A stretch of 64,000 nt of DNA from the NCBI RefSeq assembly GCF_002335745.1, contig NZ_NIST01000001.1, positions 3,906,354 through 3,970,353 of the forward strand, read 5' to 3'. Source of the stretch: Evansella halocellulosilytica. Its GTDB lineage: Bacteria; Bacillota; Bacilli; Bacillales; Salisediminibacteriaceae. Shown here piece by piece: positions 1-8,605 of the stretch. Each line of letters starts with the position of its first letter. The stretch's first letter is position 1. The notes under the pieces were generated by a model, which was not told the origin of the DNA, ran no database searches, and saw only the letters and a program-made list of their open reading frames with translations. Made by a program: the position numbers and the translations under genes.

Positions 1-110
1 CCACCTCCTTCTGTAAAATCCCCATCTGCCTAGCAAACGTTGGTGAATCGTGTCGCCAAGCATTGGTTATGAACATTATATAGCATACTAGTTTTCAATT
101 ATAATTTCAA
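1..110 (-). promoter_or_regulatory. Probable rpsO (ribosomal protein S15) promoter and leader, gene off the left edge
   Basis: Read on the minus strand, this stretch ends in a very strong Shine-Dalgarno (AAGGAGGTGG, positions 10-1), and the start codon lies outside the window. A TATAAT -10 hexamer is at 75-80, but no well-spaced -35 is visible; TTGAAA occurs at 93-98 and 105-110. In Bacillus the gene after ribF is rpsO, so the leader is assigned to it by gene order. An S15 autoregulatory fold is possible in the roughly 70 nt leader but was not demonstrated. Confidence 0.45.
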
Positions 111-141
111 GTATGAATAAAAATTATGTCCTTTTTTAGGT

Positions 142-1071
142 TTAATTTAATATTACTTTCGCTACTTCTGCATCTGAATTAATTTGAGTGATCAATTGAT
201 CAACTGATTCAAATTTCTTTTCCCCTCTTATATGCGAAACCCAGTAAATCGTTATTTCTTTACCATAAACATTGCTATTAAAGTCAAATATGTGAACTTC
301 TATTGAAGGCTCGCTCGGTTTTTGATCATGGAATGTTGGTTTATAGCCAATGTTACAGACCCCTTTAAAGTGTTCACCGTCAACCTCACCTTCAACAGCA
401 TACACTCCGACTGCAGGAAGGTGTGATTGCTTTAGTGGTTTAATATTTGCCGTCGGAAAGCCGATCGTTCTTCCACGCTGCTCACCTTGTACGACAATGC
501 CAGACGTTTCATATCTGCGGCCTAGTAAATGACATATCTCTCCCATACTTCCATTTTCCAATGCTTCTCGAATTCTTGTTGAACTGATTTTTTCTCCTTT
601 ATCTTCAACTGGCGGAATCGTTGTTGACGAAATTTTATTTCTAGAATGAAAAGGGAGGGTTTCCATCGTACCTTTCCCCAACCTACCGTATGTGTAATCA
701 AATCCAGCAACAACATGCTCTACATTTAAATCTATTAAATAACGGTCAACAAATTGTTGAGGAGTAAGTTCAGAAAATGGCTTGTTAAATGTAATGACAA
801 ACAAATAATCGATCCCTAGTGATTCGATGAGCTCTTCTTTCCGTTTTAGAGGCGTTAAATATTTAATCCCATTCCCTTTACGGAGAACCTCTTTCGGATG
901 AGGGAAAAAGGTCATTACTCCAGCTTTGCAACCTCGTTTATTAGCTTCTTCCTTTGCCGTTACAATTACTTTTTGATGTCCTTTATGAACACCATCAAAA
1001 AATCCTAATGCAAGAACTATTGAAGGCATCCCCGTTAACTGATGGGGGTGCGATATATATATCGTTTCCAT
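142..1071 (-). CDS. ribF: Bifunctional riboflavin kinase / FAD synthetase
   Basis: This 309-residue enzyme makes FMN from riboflavin and ATP and then FAD from FMN. The N-terminal nucleotidyltransferase half carries GFFDGVHKGHQ (residues about 23-33) and a later STRIRE motif. The C-terminal flavokinase half has GRTIGFPTAN (about 199-208). The length is normal for Bacillus RibF (also called RibC). The ATG is preceded by GAGGTGG at good spacing. It is the last gene of the truB-ribF pair, with about 200 bases separating it from truB, and it precedes rpsO. Confidence 0.96.
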   Translation of the reverse strand: METIYISHPHQLTGMPSIVLALGFFDGVHKGHQKVIVTAKEEANKRGCKAGVMTFFPHPKEVLRKGNGIKYLTPLKRKEELIESLGIDYLFVITFNKPFSELTPQQFVDRYLIDLNVEHVVAGFDYTYGRLGKGTMETLPFHSRNKISSTTIPPVEDKGEKISSTRIREALENGSMGEICHLLGRRYETSGIVVQGEQRGRTIGFPTANIKPLKQSHLPAVGVYAVEGEVDGEHFKGVCNIGYKPTFHDQKPSEPSIEVHIFDFNSNVYGKEITIYWVSHIRGEKKFESVDQLITQINSDAEVAKVILN

Positions 1072-1150
1072 GCTGCCACCTCTATTTTAGCTATGGAGTG
1101 ATGATATGAAAGGATGTTAGTTAGTCAGGAAAACATTCTTTGAGGCTTCT

Positions 1151-1176
1151 TGAAAGCTCGGTTAGCGAGGCTTTCA
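1151..1176 (-). other. Imperfect hairpin between truB and ribF
   Basis: The ends TGAAAGC and GCTTTCA pair around a CTAA-containing loop, with one bulged base in the extended stem. There is no T-run on either side, so a simple intrinsic terminator is unlikely. It could be a processing or stability element in the truB-ribF transcript. Confidence 0.25.
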
Positions 1177-1272
1177 CCTATTATAGCTTCTGTCTTTTCC
1201 TTTAAAACATAAGCTTTTACATATTCTAGCCTCTGGTTTTATAATCGACCCTTTTGTTTTCTTTCACACATT

Positions 1273-2199
1273 CTATTCATTGTTCGTTTTCAGCATTTTT
1301 GCTGGTTTCATCATTCCATGTCGCTTTGGATGTTTTTCATATAATGCTAAACATTCCCCATGTCGATTATACAGAGCTAATAACCTTTCGTCTACGATCT
1401 TTTCTGAAAGAGGTAAAATGGCGCCATTCATTACTTTCTTTTCTGTTTCTTCATTAACTTCTTCTCGCAGATAATTGTTTAAAGCATATTCAAGTGGAAG
1501 CAGTGTCTCTAAAAGATTTTCACTTTCCCTTCGTTCAACCAATTGTTCAAATGTATAGCATTGCTCTTTGGAAAATTGACCCGAAGCTGTTCTCGTTAAA
1601 AGAGACATATGGGCAGGGTATCCAAGCATCTCACCGATCATGACCGACAATGTTCGAATATATGTCCCTTTGCTGCACGTTACCTCAAACTGAAATCGAA
1701 CAAGGTTTTCATTCGTAACTTCAATATCAGATAATAATTTCAACTCATATATGTGTACATTTCGTACTGGTCTTTCGACCGTTTTCCCTTCACGGGCATA
1801 TTCATATAATTTTTTTCCTTTTACTTTGACAGCAGAATACATCGGTGGTATTTGTTCTATTTCACCTATTAATGATTGAAATAAGCGCTCGATTTCGTCC
1901 TTAGATACGTGACGGTCAACTATCTTTTCTTCAACAAGTTCACCAGAAGCATCTTCTGTTGTTGTCGAATACCCTAATGTCACCTCACCAACATACGTTT
2001 TTCGATCTGCAGTTAAATATTCAACAATTTTTGTGCCTCGTCCTAAACAAATAGGCAGCACGCCGTCAACATCAGGATCTAATGTTCCTGTATGACCAGC
2101 TTTTTTCGTTTGAAATAACTTTTTTACTTCTAAAACTGCTTTAAAAGAGGTCATCCCTCTCGGTTTCCATAATGGCAGTACACCATCCGTTTTATTCAT
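1273..2199 (-). CDS. truB: tRNA pseudouridine(55) synthase
   Basis: TruB converts U55 in the T-loop of most tRNAs to pseudouridine. The 308-residue protein has the catalytic Asp in GTLDPDVDG (D41 by my count), followed by the conserved LGRGTK and YVGEVTLG segments and a PPMYSAVKVKG motif. The length matches Bacillus TruB (about 309). The ATG follows GGTGGAG. In most Bacilli truB follows rbfA closely. Here 636 bases with a terminator and repeats lie between them, so truB and ribF probably have their own promoter, which I could not identify. Confidence 0.96.
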   Translation of the reverse strand: MNKTDGVLPLWKPRGMTSFKAVLEVKKLFQTKKAGHTGTLDPDVDGVLPICLGRGTKIVEYLTADRKTYVGEVTLGYSTTTEDASGELVEEKIVDRHVSKDEIERLFQSLIGEIEQIPPMYSAVKVKGKKLYEYAREGKTVERPVRNVHIYELKLLSDIEVTNENLVRFQFEVTCSKGTYIRTLSVMIGEMLGYPAHMSLLTRTASGQFSKEQCYTFEQLVERRESENLLETLLPLEYALNNYLREEVNEETEKKVMNGAILPLSEKIVDERLLALYNRHGECLALYEKHPKRHGMMKPAKMLKTNNE

Positions 2200-2389
2200 C
2201 TACTCCACCTACTCGATCTTGATTTTACCTAAGCTATGTATGAAGGGAAAAGGGATTATTTCAAAAGTCCTTTTACAATGAGATAAATGAGCCGGAATCA
2301 ACTTACCCCAACTCTTTTTAATATGTTTAGTATGTCATTTTAATATCATTATGTATTCGAAAGAGCGCCAGTCAGCGACTCCCACGACT

Positions 2390-2560
2390 ATCATATTTTT
2401 CACAAGCCTCCACAAGGTTGTGGTGACATCGGCGTTCCAGCAGGACGCGGGGTTTTAGCCGAAGATCTACCCTAAACGAGTTGCTTTATCGGACAGGACG
2501 TCCTAATGCCAACATTCCACAGGACTTGGCATTTTGACCGGTTGACGCAGACAGCTTCAG
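2390..2560 (+). repeat. Structured GGA-loop repeat, copy 1 (degenerate)
   Basis: This is a copy of the intergenic repeat also present at 14891-15458, 53725-54060 and 54290-54440, in plus orientation. Recognisable hairpins are CCACA-AGGT-TGTGG at 2410-2423 (loop mutated from GGA), a CAGGACG loop near 2440-2448, GGAC-AGGAC-GTCC at 2491-2503 and CCACAGGACTTGG at 2517-2529. It is more diverged than the copies near proS. It lies between truB and the rbfA terminator. Confidence 0.75.
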
Positions 2561-2639
2561 AGCAATACTGAAGAGAAAGAAGTAGGAAAAGCAATAGATG
2601 AGAATCTCATTGGTGCACACTGTGTTGCACCGAGGAAGT

Positions 2640-2697
2640 CCAGGCATTGTCCACGGCAAAGAAGACACTACGAATGCAACAGAAGTGCTGCACGAGT
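2640..2697 (+). repeat. Fragment of GC-rich intergenic repeat B
   Basis: The sequence around CGGCAAAGAAGACACT (about 2654-2669) and the following GAATGCAA and GAAGTG blocks match, in the opposite orientation, the stretch at 8402-8450. No open reading frame with a credible start is associated. It appears fused to the end of the copy-1 structured repeat. Confidence 0.6.
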
Positions 2698-2763
2698 AAA
2701 TGTCGCACTTGTGCTCTGGAGTGAAAGCGTCCGACGATAGCGATTTCGAATTCTTTATAAAAT

Positions 2764-2803
2764 GAAAGAAAGGGTGTCCTCAAAATTCTTTTGGGACAAC
2801 CCC
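2764..2803 (-). terminator. Rho-independent terminator after rbfA
   Basis: On the minus strand GGGTTGTCC pairs with GGACACCC (one bulge) across an AAAAGAATTTT inner palindrome, followed by TTTCTTTC. It lies about 30 bases past the rbfA stop codon. It should end the rimP-nusA-infB-rbfA transcript and separate it from truB. Confidence 0.75.
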
Positions 2804-2835
2804 TCTTCGTTTAAATAAGAACATATACTGTTTTC

Positions 2836-3186
2836 TTATTTATCATTGTCATTTAATTTGCGTATTAATTCTTCAATACGATTACCGCGTTCAATGCTCT
2901 CATCAAACTTAAAAAAGAGTTCGGGTGTTTTTCGAAGCTTAATGCGCTGACCAAGTTCAGAACGAATAAAGCCCTTTGCTTTCGATAATCCTTCGAGAGT
3001 TTTAGAGCGTTGTTCATCTTCGCCATAGACAGTCAAAAATGCTGTCGCCTGTTGTAAATCACCAGTTACTTCAACTGCAGTGATAGTAACAAATCCGATA
3101 CGTGGATCTTTCATCTCACGCTGGATAATCTCAGTTAATTCTTTTTTTATCTGTTCTCCAACACGGTTAGCACGAACATTACTCAT
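2836..3186 (-). CDS. rbfA: 30S ribosome-binding factor A
   Basis: RbfA assists late 16S rRNA maturation of the 30S subunit and cold adaptation. The 116-residue product has the KH-like fold signature: [11 protein letters not shown] at the N-terminus, [14 protein letters not shown] in the centre and [13 protein letters not shown] near the C-terminus. I start it at the ATG of MSNVRAN because AGGGGTG sits upstream at usable spacing; an in-frame start four codons earlier lacks this. It follows the broken ylxP gene and is followed by a terminator. Confidence 0.95.
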   Translation of the reverse strand: MSNVRANRVGEQIKKELTEIIQREMKDPRIGFVTITAVEVTGDLQQATAFLTVYGEDEQRSKTLEGLSKAKGFIRSELGQRIKLRKTPELFFKFDESIERGNRIEELIRKLNDNDK

Positions 3187-3272
3187 AAATATAAACACCC
3201 CTGTTCATAAGGTTTTGCAGTTTCCTTTAATATTATCATCAAGTAACTCATTTGTATTTTAAATAAGAAGTG

Positions 3273-3554
3273 TTAATACCATTCCCACGTTACTTGACTT
3301 ACTTCAACACTTTCGTGTACGTCTATTACAGATAAGGAGCGTGTTAATTCTTTTTCAACTTGCACTTTATCCGTACTTACAGAAACAATGACCCACTCTG
3401 TTCGCTGCCAAACATTTTGGTGAGCACTTTCTGTAATCGAAACATTGAAGCGCTGACGTATTTTTGTCGTCACACTTTTAATGATCTAGCGCTTTTCTTT
3501 TAAAGATTGCGGATCATAAAGTAAAGCTTCAACAGTTAACGTACCAATGATCAA
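3273..3554 (-). pseudogene. ylxP: ylxP (DUF503 family) with in-frame amber stop
   Basis: Reading from a TTG that overlaps the infB stop codon gives 22 codons ([20 protein letters not shown] then KR), then TAG at 3488-3486. The same frame continues for 70 more codons with clear YlxP sequence (IIKSVTTKIRQRFN, ending VTWEWY). The full frame would be 93 residues, matching Bacillus YlxP (about 92). The family usually has a small residue at the stop position, and Ser TCG to TAG is a one-base change. A GTG nine codons downstream has no ribosome binding site. YlxP's function is unknown; it lies with infB and rbfA in Bacilli. Confidence 0.85.
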
Positions 3555-5695
3555 CGTTTAATTTCCTCCATAATATACGCTTCAAATACGTCGCCTTCTT
3601 TAATATCATTAAAGTTTTCTAACGTAATACCACATTCATAGTTTCTCGCAACTTCTTTTACGTCATCCTTAAACCTCTTTAATGCATCGATTTTTCCTTC
3701 ATGAATGACAACACCGTCTCTAATTAACCTTACTGTAGAGTCACGAGATATTTTTCCTTCTGTCACATATGAGCCAGCAATCGTTCCAACTTTCGATACT
3801 TTAAATGTTTGACGGACTTCAGCTTGACCGATGACCTTTTCTTCATATTCTGGATCCAGCATCCCTGTCATAGCTGCTTCTACTTCTTCAATCGCATTAT
3901 AGATAACTCGGTGCAGACGAATATCGACATTTTCTAATTCAGCTGTACGCTTTGCATTTGCATCAGGACGGACGTTAAAACCAATAACGATTGCGTTTGA
4001 TGCGCTAGCTAAAATGATGTCTGATTCAGCGATCGCTCCAACACCTGTGTGTATAATATTCACTTTTACGCCTTCTACTTCAATTTTCTCTAATGAACCT
4101 TTCATTGCTTCAACAGAACCTTGAACATCTGCCTTAACGATAATGTTGATTTCTTTAACATCACCTTGTTGGATTTGTTCAAATAGGTCATCAAGACTTA
4201 CCTTTGAAGTTTCACGGCGGTCCGCTTCTTTTTGTTTCGTCGCACGGGCTTCACCGATGGAACGAGCTTTTTTCTCATCTTTAAATACCATAAATTGATC
4301 CCCAGCTTGAGGAACTGAGTTTAAGCCTGTAATTTCCACTGGAGTAGATGGACCAGCTTCCTTTACTCGGCGGCCAAGATCATTAACCATTGCTCTAACG
4401 CGTCCATAGGCGTTTCCTACAACGATCGGGTCACCAACTTTTAACGTTCCTGATTGAACTAATAGTGTTGCAACTGCTCCGCGACCTCGGTCTAATTCTG
4501 CTTCGACGACAGACCCTCTTGCAGCTTTAGTTGGGTTTGCTTTTAGTTCTTGTACTTCTGCTACAAGCAAAACCATTTCTAACAATTCATCGATACCTGT
4601 CCCTGAAAGTGCTGACACGTTCACAAAGATAGTATCGCCACCCCAAGCCTCAGCTACTAATTGATGCTCAGTAAGCTCTTGCATCACTCGGTCAGGGTTG
4701 GCTCCTTCTTTATCAATCTTATTCACCGCTACTATAATTGGCACGTCAGCAGCCTTCGCATGATTAATCGCTTCTACTGTTTGCGGCATGACTCCATCAT
4801 CTGCAGCAACAACAAGGATCGTAATGTCTGTTACTTGTGCACCACGAGCACGCATTGTTGTAAATGCGGCATGTCCTGGTGTATCTAAAAACGTAATTTT
4901 TTTGTCATTTTCTTCAACTTGATAAGCGCCGATGTGCTGAGTGATTCCACCAGCTTCACCAGCAGTTACTTTCGTGTGACGAATGCTGTCTAACAATGTT
5001 GTTTTTCCGTGGTCTACGTGCCCCATAATCGTAACAACTGGCGGACGCTCTTGTAATAGAGCTGGGTCATCATTTTCCTCGAAATTTTCGAACTCTGTTT
5101 CATCAATGACAATTTCCTCTTCTACTTCAATACCAAAGTCCTCAGCAAGAAGCTCAATTGAATCTTTATCAAGCTCTTGGTTGATTGTTGCCATGACACC
5201 TAAAAACATTAGTTTCTTTATAATTTCAGAAGGTTCTTTATTAATTTTTTCAGCGAACTCACCAACAGTAATTGGTGTTGTATATAATACTTTAGATGGC
5301 GTTTCTTTTACTTTTGGCTGATGAAGATTTTGTTTTTGCTGATTTTGCTGCTGATGACGACGTTTATTTTGGTCACGCTTTTTTCCACGCTTTTTGTCGT
5401 GATTATTTTGTGGTGAATGATTTTTTTGAGTCGAATTATTTGACTGATTTTTTCCATCCTTACGTCCGGAAGAAGGTTTTTGAGCTTTCTTGTTGCTCTC
5501 ATTCTTCTTGTCTCGTTGTGATGATTTATCTGTTGCTGGCTTCGATTGATTCCCCTCAATCTTTTGAATTGTTTCTTCAGTTATAACGCTCATGTGGTTT
5601 GAAACTTCAACCCCTAAACTTTTTAATTGTTCAATAATTTCTTTACTTGTTTTATTTTTTTGTTTTGCATATTCATAAATTCGAATTTTACTCAT
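3551..5695 (-). CDS. infB: Translation initiation factor IF-2
   Basis: IF-2 is the GTPase that brings initiator fMet-tRNA to the 30S subunit and promotes subunit joining. The 714-residue protein has an N-terminal IF2_N module, a long low-complexity Lys/Asn/Gln-rich linker (residues about 50-130), a second IF2_N module, and the G domain with [12 protein letters not shown] (G1), DTPGHAAFT (G3) and NKID (G4). Domains II and III and the C-terminal fMet-tRNA binding domain follow. The length agrees with B. subtilis (716). The stop codon overlaps the TTG start of ylxP. Confidence 0.98.
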   Translation of the reverse strand: MSKIRIYEYAKQKNKTSKEIIEQLKSLGVEVSNHMSVITEETIQKIEGNQSKPATDKSSQRDKKNESNKKAQKPSSGRKDGKNQSNNSTQKNHSPQNNHDKKRGKKRDQNKRRHQQQNQQKQNLHQPKVKETPSKVLYTTPITVGEFAEKINKEPSEIIKKLMFLGVMATINQELDKDSIELLAEDFGIEVEEEIVIDETEFENFEENDDPALLQERPPVVTIMGHVDHGKTTLLDSIRHTKVTAGEAGGITQHIGAYQVEENDKKITFLDTPGHAAFTTMRARGAQVTDITILVVAADDGVMPQTVEAINHAKAADVPIIVAVNKIDKEGANPDRVMQELTEHQLVAEAWGGDTIFVNVSALSGTGIDELLEMVLLVAEVQELKANPTKAARGSVVEAELDRGRGAVATLLVQSGTLKVGDPIVVGNAYGRVRAMVNDLGRRVKEAGPSTPVEITGLNSVPQAGDQFMVFKDEKKARSIGEARATKQKEADRRETSKVSLDDLFEQIQQGDVKEINIIVKADVQGSVEAMKGSLEKIEVEGVKVNIIHTGVGAIAESDIILASASNAIVIGFNVRPDANAKRTAELENVDIRLHRVIYNAIEEVEAAMTGMLDPEYEEKVIGQAEVRQTFKVSKVGTIAGSYVTEGKISRDSTVRLIRDGVVIHEGKIDALKRFKDDVKEVARNYECGITLENFNDIKEGDVFEAYIMEEIKR

Positions 5696-5754
5696 ATACT
5701 AACCTCCCACCTTTACACTGCGTAATCCCAAATAAGGATCGTCACACTATAAAG

Positions 5755-6060
5755 TTATTCAATTAAAGATTTCATCTTTTGTGCGAATCCTTTATCTTGT
5801 ACTGCAACTACGACTCGTTCTCCTTTACCGATTGCCTGACCAATCGTTTGACGATCACTCATAACAGCATAAGGTACTTTATAATACTTGCATTTATCTG
5901 TTAGTTTCTTCATCGTGTTGCTTGATGCATCAGCGGAAATAATAACAAAGTGAACCTTGTTATACTGAATCGCTTTTATCACTAATTCTTCCCCAGCAAC
6001 TAATTTTTTCGCCCGATAAACTAACCCTAATAAACGTATCCATTTATCATCCATTGTCAT
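5755..6060 (-). CDS. rplGA: L7Ae-family ribosome-associated RNA-binding protein YlxQ
   Basis: This 101-residue protein belongs to the L7Ae/L30e/Gadd45 family, whose members bind kink-turn RNA. Supporting sequence is LLGLVYRAKKLVAGEE near the N-terminus and a VHFVIISADASSNT stretch followed by GKGERVVVAVQD. YlxQ of B. subtilis (RplGA) is a non-essential kink-turn binder. Its ATG overlaps the ylxR stop (ATGA), indicating translational coupling within the nusA-infB operon. Confidence 0.9.
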   Translation of the reverse strand: MTMDDKWIRLLGLVYRAKKLVAGEELVIKAIQYNKVHFVIISADASSNTMKKLTDKCKYYKVPYAVMSDRQTIGQAIGKGERVVVAVQDKGFAQKMKSLIE

Positions 6061-6335
6061 GCTTTAGAACCTTTATTTACTTCTTCTAGAAGCTGATCAT
6101 ATAATTCATCAGTTACATTAGCCTTTAAATGTCTCGATAAAATATTTTTCTTTTTTGCTTCTAATACGATGTTTTCATCATTCGAAATATAAGCCCCACG
6201 ACCGGATTTTTTAGAAGTAGGGTCAACGAACACATTACCTTCTGGTGATCTTACGACGCGGATTAGGTCTTTTTTAGGCTTCATTTCATTTGAAACGACA
6301 CACTTTCGCAAAGGTATTTTTTTCTTACTAGCCAT
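6057..6335 (-). CDS. rnpM: YlxR / RnpM, RNase P modulator
   Basis: This 92-residue protein has the DUF448 signature RKCVVSNEMKPKKDLIRVVR and SGRGAYIS. The family was long unnamed; B. subtilis YlxR has been reported to bind the RNase P RNA and modulate it, hence RnpM. It is located between nusA (14 bases upstream) and ylxQ (4-base overlap), as in other Firmicutes. The start is the ATG after an AGGAGG-type site (cctcct on the plus strand near 6351). Confidence 0.92.
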   Translation of the reverse strand: MASKKKIPLRKCVVSNEMKPKKDLIRVVRSPEGNVFVDPTSKKSGRGAYISNDENIVLEAKKKNILSRHLKANVTDELYDQLLEEVNKGSKA

Positions 6336-6349
6336 GTGTGCTGCCTCCT

Positions 6350-7513
6350 TTAATCTTCGCGCTCTTCCTCATATTCTGTTAAGTCAGCATCAGTATCATG
6401 TTCATATGCTGGTTCCTCTATTTCATCACCGGAGAAATCATCATACGTTTGCGGAGCGTTAGGATCATAAAGTCCAAGCTCTTCAGCTTCACTTTGACTT
6501 TTAATATCAATTTTCCACCCAGTAAGCTTCGCTGCTAATCGAGCATTTTGCCCTCTTTTGCCGATGGCTAATGACAATTGATAATCCGGAACAATCACTT
6601 GGGTCATTTTTTCTTCCTCATCAACGGTTACTTGGAGAACCTTGGATGGGCTTAATGCGTTTGCGACATAAACTTTAGGATCCTCAGACCAACGTACAAT
6701 ATCAATCTTTTCCCCTTTCAACTCATTGACAATTGTTTGCACCCGTTGACCTTTCGGACCGACACATGATCCGACTGGATCCACCTCTGGATCTTCTGCA
6801 TGAACAGAAATTTTCGAGCGGTCCCCAGCTTCTCTTGATACAGATTTAATCTCTACAGTCCCATCATAAATTTCCGGAACTTCTAACTCAAATAATCGTT
6901 TTAATAAGCCTGGATGTGTACGTGAAATCATAATTTGAGGACCTTTTGTCGTTTTTTCCACTTTCGTAATAAATGCTTTAATTCGGTCATTATGTTTATA
7001 CGATTCATTTGGCATTTGTTCATTTAATGGCATCAATGCTTCAACACGGCCAAGGTCGACATAAATAAAGCGGTGGTCTTGGCGTTGAACGATCCCCGTC
7101 ATAATGTCTTCTTCTCGATCAATAAAATCAGAATAGATGATGCCTCTCTCTGCCTCGCGTACTCGTTGAGTCACAACCTGCTTCGCTGTTTGAGCTGCAA
7201 TTCTTCCGAAATTCCTTGGAGTAACTTCGATTTCAACAATATCGTCTACTTCATACTGCGGGTGAATCGCTTTCGCTGCTTCTACTGAAATCTCTAGCCT
7301 TGCATCGAATACTTCTTCGACTACTTCTTTTCGAGCAAATACACGGATAACCCCGGTATCTCTGTCGATGTCTACACGAACATTTTGCGCAGAATTAAAG
7401 TTTCTTTTATAACCAGTAATTAACGCTTGTTCAATTGCTTCTAAAATAATTTCCTTATCAATACCTTTATCTTTTTCAATCGTCGTTAATGCATCCATAA
7501 ATTCACTATTCAT
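6350..7513 (-). CDS. nusA: Transcription termination/antitermination protein NusA
   Basis: NusA binds RNA polymerase and nascent RNA and controls pausing, intrinsic termination and antitermination. The 387-residue protein shows the N-terminal RNAP-binding domain (MNSEFMDALTTIEKDKGI), an S1 domain, and two KH domains with VGSCVGPKGQRVQ and SLAIGKRGQNARLAA. The C-terminus is a short acidic tail (EEPAYEHDTDADL, ending EEERED) and the protein lacks the proteobacterial acidic repeats, as is normal in Bacilli. It is followed closely by rnpM. Confidence 0.98.
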   Translation of the reverse strand: MNSEFMDALTTIEKDKGIDKEIILEAIEQALITGYKRNFNSAQNVRVDIDRDTGVIRVFARKEVVEEVFDARLEISVEAAKAIHPQYEVDDIVEIEVTPRNFGRIAAQTAKQVVTQRVREAERGIIYSDFIDREEDIMTGIVQRQDHRFIYVDLGRVEALMPLNEQMPNESYKHNDRIKAFITKVEKTTKGPQIMISRTHPGLLKRLFELEVPEIYDGTVEIKSVSREAGDRSKISVHAEDPEVDPVGSCVGPKGQRVQTIVNELKGEKIDIVRWSEDPKVYVANALSPSKVLQVTVDEEEKMTQVIVPDYQLSLAIGKRGQNARLAAKLTGWKIDIKSQSEAEELGLYDPNAPQTYDDFSGDEIEEPAYEHDTDADLTEYEEERED

Positions 7514-7538
7514 GAATTTCTGTTCCCCCTTTCAAATA

Positions 7539-8009
7539 TTAAAAAACGACTGCAAGTCGTGCTTTAGCTACTTTTTCTAATGGAATTGTGACTTCTTTCG
7601 TTCTCGTTTTCACCTTTAACTCGACTGTCAATGTTTCACCGTCATAATTTAAAAGCTTGCCTTCAAACGTTTTCTCACCGTCAATCGGTGCATATGTAGT
7701 TACATTCACGTGCTTACCAATTGATTTATAGTAATCTTTCTCCTTTTTCAAAGGTCTTTCTGCTCCTGGCGAAGAAACCTCAAGGTAATAAGCTTGCTCT
7801 ATCGGATCAGATTGATCCAAAGCTTCACTTAATTGTTCGCTTACTCTCGTACAGTCGTCTAAGTCTACACCATTTTCTCCATCAATATATACTCTGAGAA
7901 ACCAGCTTTTTCCTTCTTTTTTGAACTCAACATCAACTAATTCAAGTGAAAGTTCTTCAAGGATTGGTATTACAAGTTCTTCCGTTTTTTCTTTAACATT
8001 GCCTGCCAT
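7539..8009 (-). CDS. rimP: Ribosome maturation factor RimP
   Basis: RimP (YlxS) binds free 30S particles and assists head assembly. The 156-residue protein carries the family pattern [16 protein letters not shown] near the N-terminus, the central [18 protein letters not shown] and [14 protein letters not shown], and an Sm-like C-terminal domain with the [11 protein letters not shown] end. It is the first gene of the rimP-nusA-infB cluster, with AAGGAGG before the ATG. Confidence 0.96.
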   Translation of the reverse strand: MAGNVKEKTEELVIPILEELSLELVDVEFKKEGKSWFLRVYIDGENGVDLDDCTRVSEQLSEALDQSDPIEQAYYLEVSSPGAERPLKKEKDYYKSIGKHVNVTTYAPIDGEKTFEGKLLNYDGETLTVELKVKTRTKEVTIPLEKVAKARLAVVF

Positions 8010-8072
8010 TCGACTATAACCTCCTTTAACCTACCATTCATGCTCAACTACATCTATTATTTGAGAAAAGCG

Positions 8073-8101
8073 ATTATAAATGTATGATGCCTCTATGTTG
8101 T
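8073..8101 (-). promoter_or_regulatory. Candidate promoter of the rimP-nusA-infB operon
   Basis: A perfect TATAAT is at 8078-8073, with a weak -35 (ACAACA) at 8101-8096 and 17-base spacing. It lies between the polC terminator and rimP. The -35 matches the consensus in only three positions, so this is tentative. Confidence 0.4.
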
Positions 8102-8151
8102 GATAATTTATCTGCCTTCAGCTAAAACTTTTAAAAAACAGTAAATGATGG

Positions 8152-8183
8152 CAAAAGAAAGAGTGGGTTTGCCCCACTCTTTC
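8152..8183 (-). terminator. Rho-independent terminator downstream of polC
   Basis: On the minus strand GAAAGAGTGGG pairs perfectly with CCCACTCTTTC over a five-base loop, followed by TTTTG. An 11-bp stem without mismatch makes this a strong terminator. It separates polC and the repeat at 8330-8560 from the rimP operon. Confidence 0.85.
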
Positions 8184-8329
8184 CGTAAGTAGCTATTCTT
8201 AGTATTTCCATTTTACTATACCATAAACATTAAAACCTTGCAAATTCACATATTCGAGCGTTTGCATCAACTATTAGTGGACAACTTTTTTAAAAGGTTA
8301 GAATACCTTTTTTTGTTTTGTTGGATCAA

Positions 8330-8560
8330 TTTCGTAAATTGGTATCTCATGTAGCTCTGTTGGACTGCATCTGCTCGCATTCACCTCTAGGCCACATCCG
8401 TTCATGCATCACTTCGTTTGCATTCACAGTGTCTTCTTTGCCGCGGACGAACCACCGAGCATCCATAGGAAAAACGCCTTGCGGGGTCTCGTCTGCCCCG
8501 TTTTTCCGAAGGTGTCTCGCCGATTCCATCCAACTGCTCTAACATTTTACTCATACCATT
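8330..8560 (-). repeat. GC-rich intergenic repeat B (longer copy)
   Basis: This non-coding stretch in the 3' region of polC contains a nested hairpin at 8468-8507 (GGAAAAAC/GTTTTTCC enclosing GGGG/CCCC) and the block matching 2640-2697 in opposite orientation. Short open frames exist on both strands but none has a ribosome binding site or recognisable protein. From memory, very similar GC-rich segments are scattered between genes in other Bacillaceae genomes; this could not be checked here. Confidence 0.65.
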
Positions 8561-8605
8561 CGAGCGGTGATTTGACGTATGAAACATGTTTATACATTTT
8601 TATGC

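Noticed and set aside
2486-2668. Minus-strand open frame of 60 codons within the repeat region
   Set aside because: It lies wholly inside repeat copy 1 and repeat B, has no ribosome binding site and no family resemblance; open by chance in GC-rich repeat sequence.
3486-3488. Amber codon in ylxP as programmed recoding
   Set aside because: No pyrrolysine context or stimulatory structure is seen and TAG ends several other genes here; a nonsense mutation or base error is simpler.
8292-8316. Plus-strand AAAGGT/ACCTTT hairpin followed by T
   Set aside because: It looks like a terminator but there is no plus-strand gene upstream; probably chance in AT-rich sequence.
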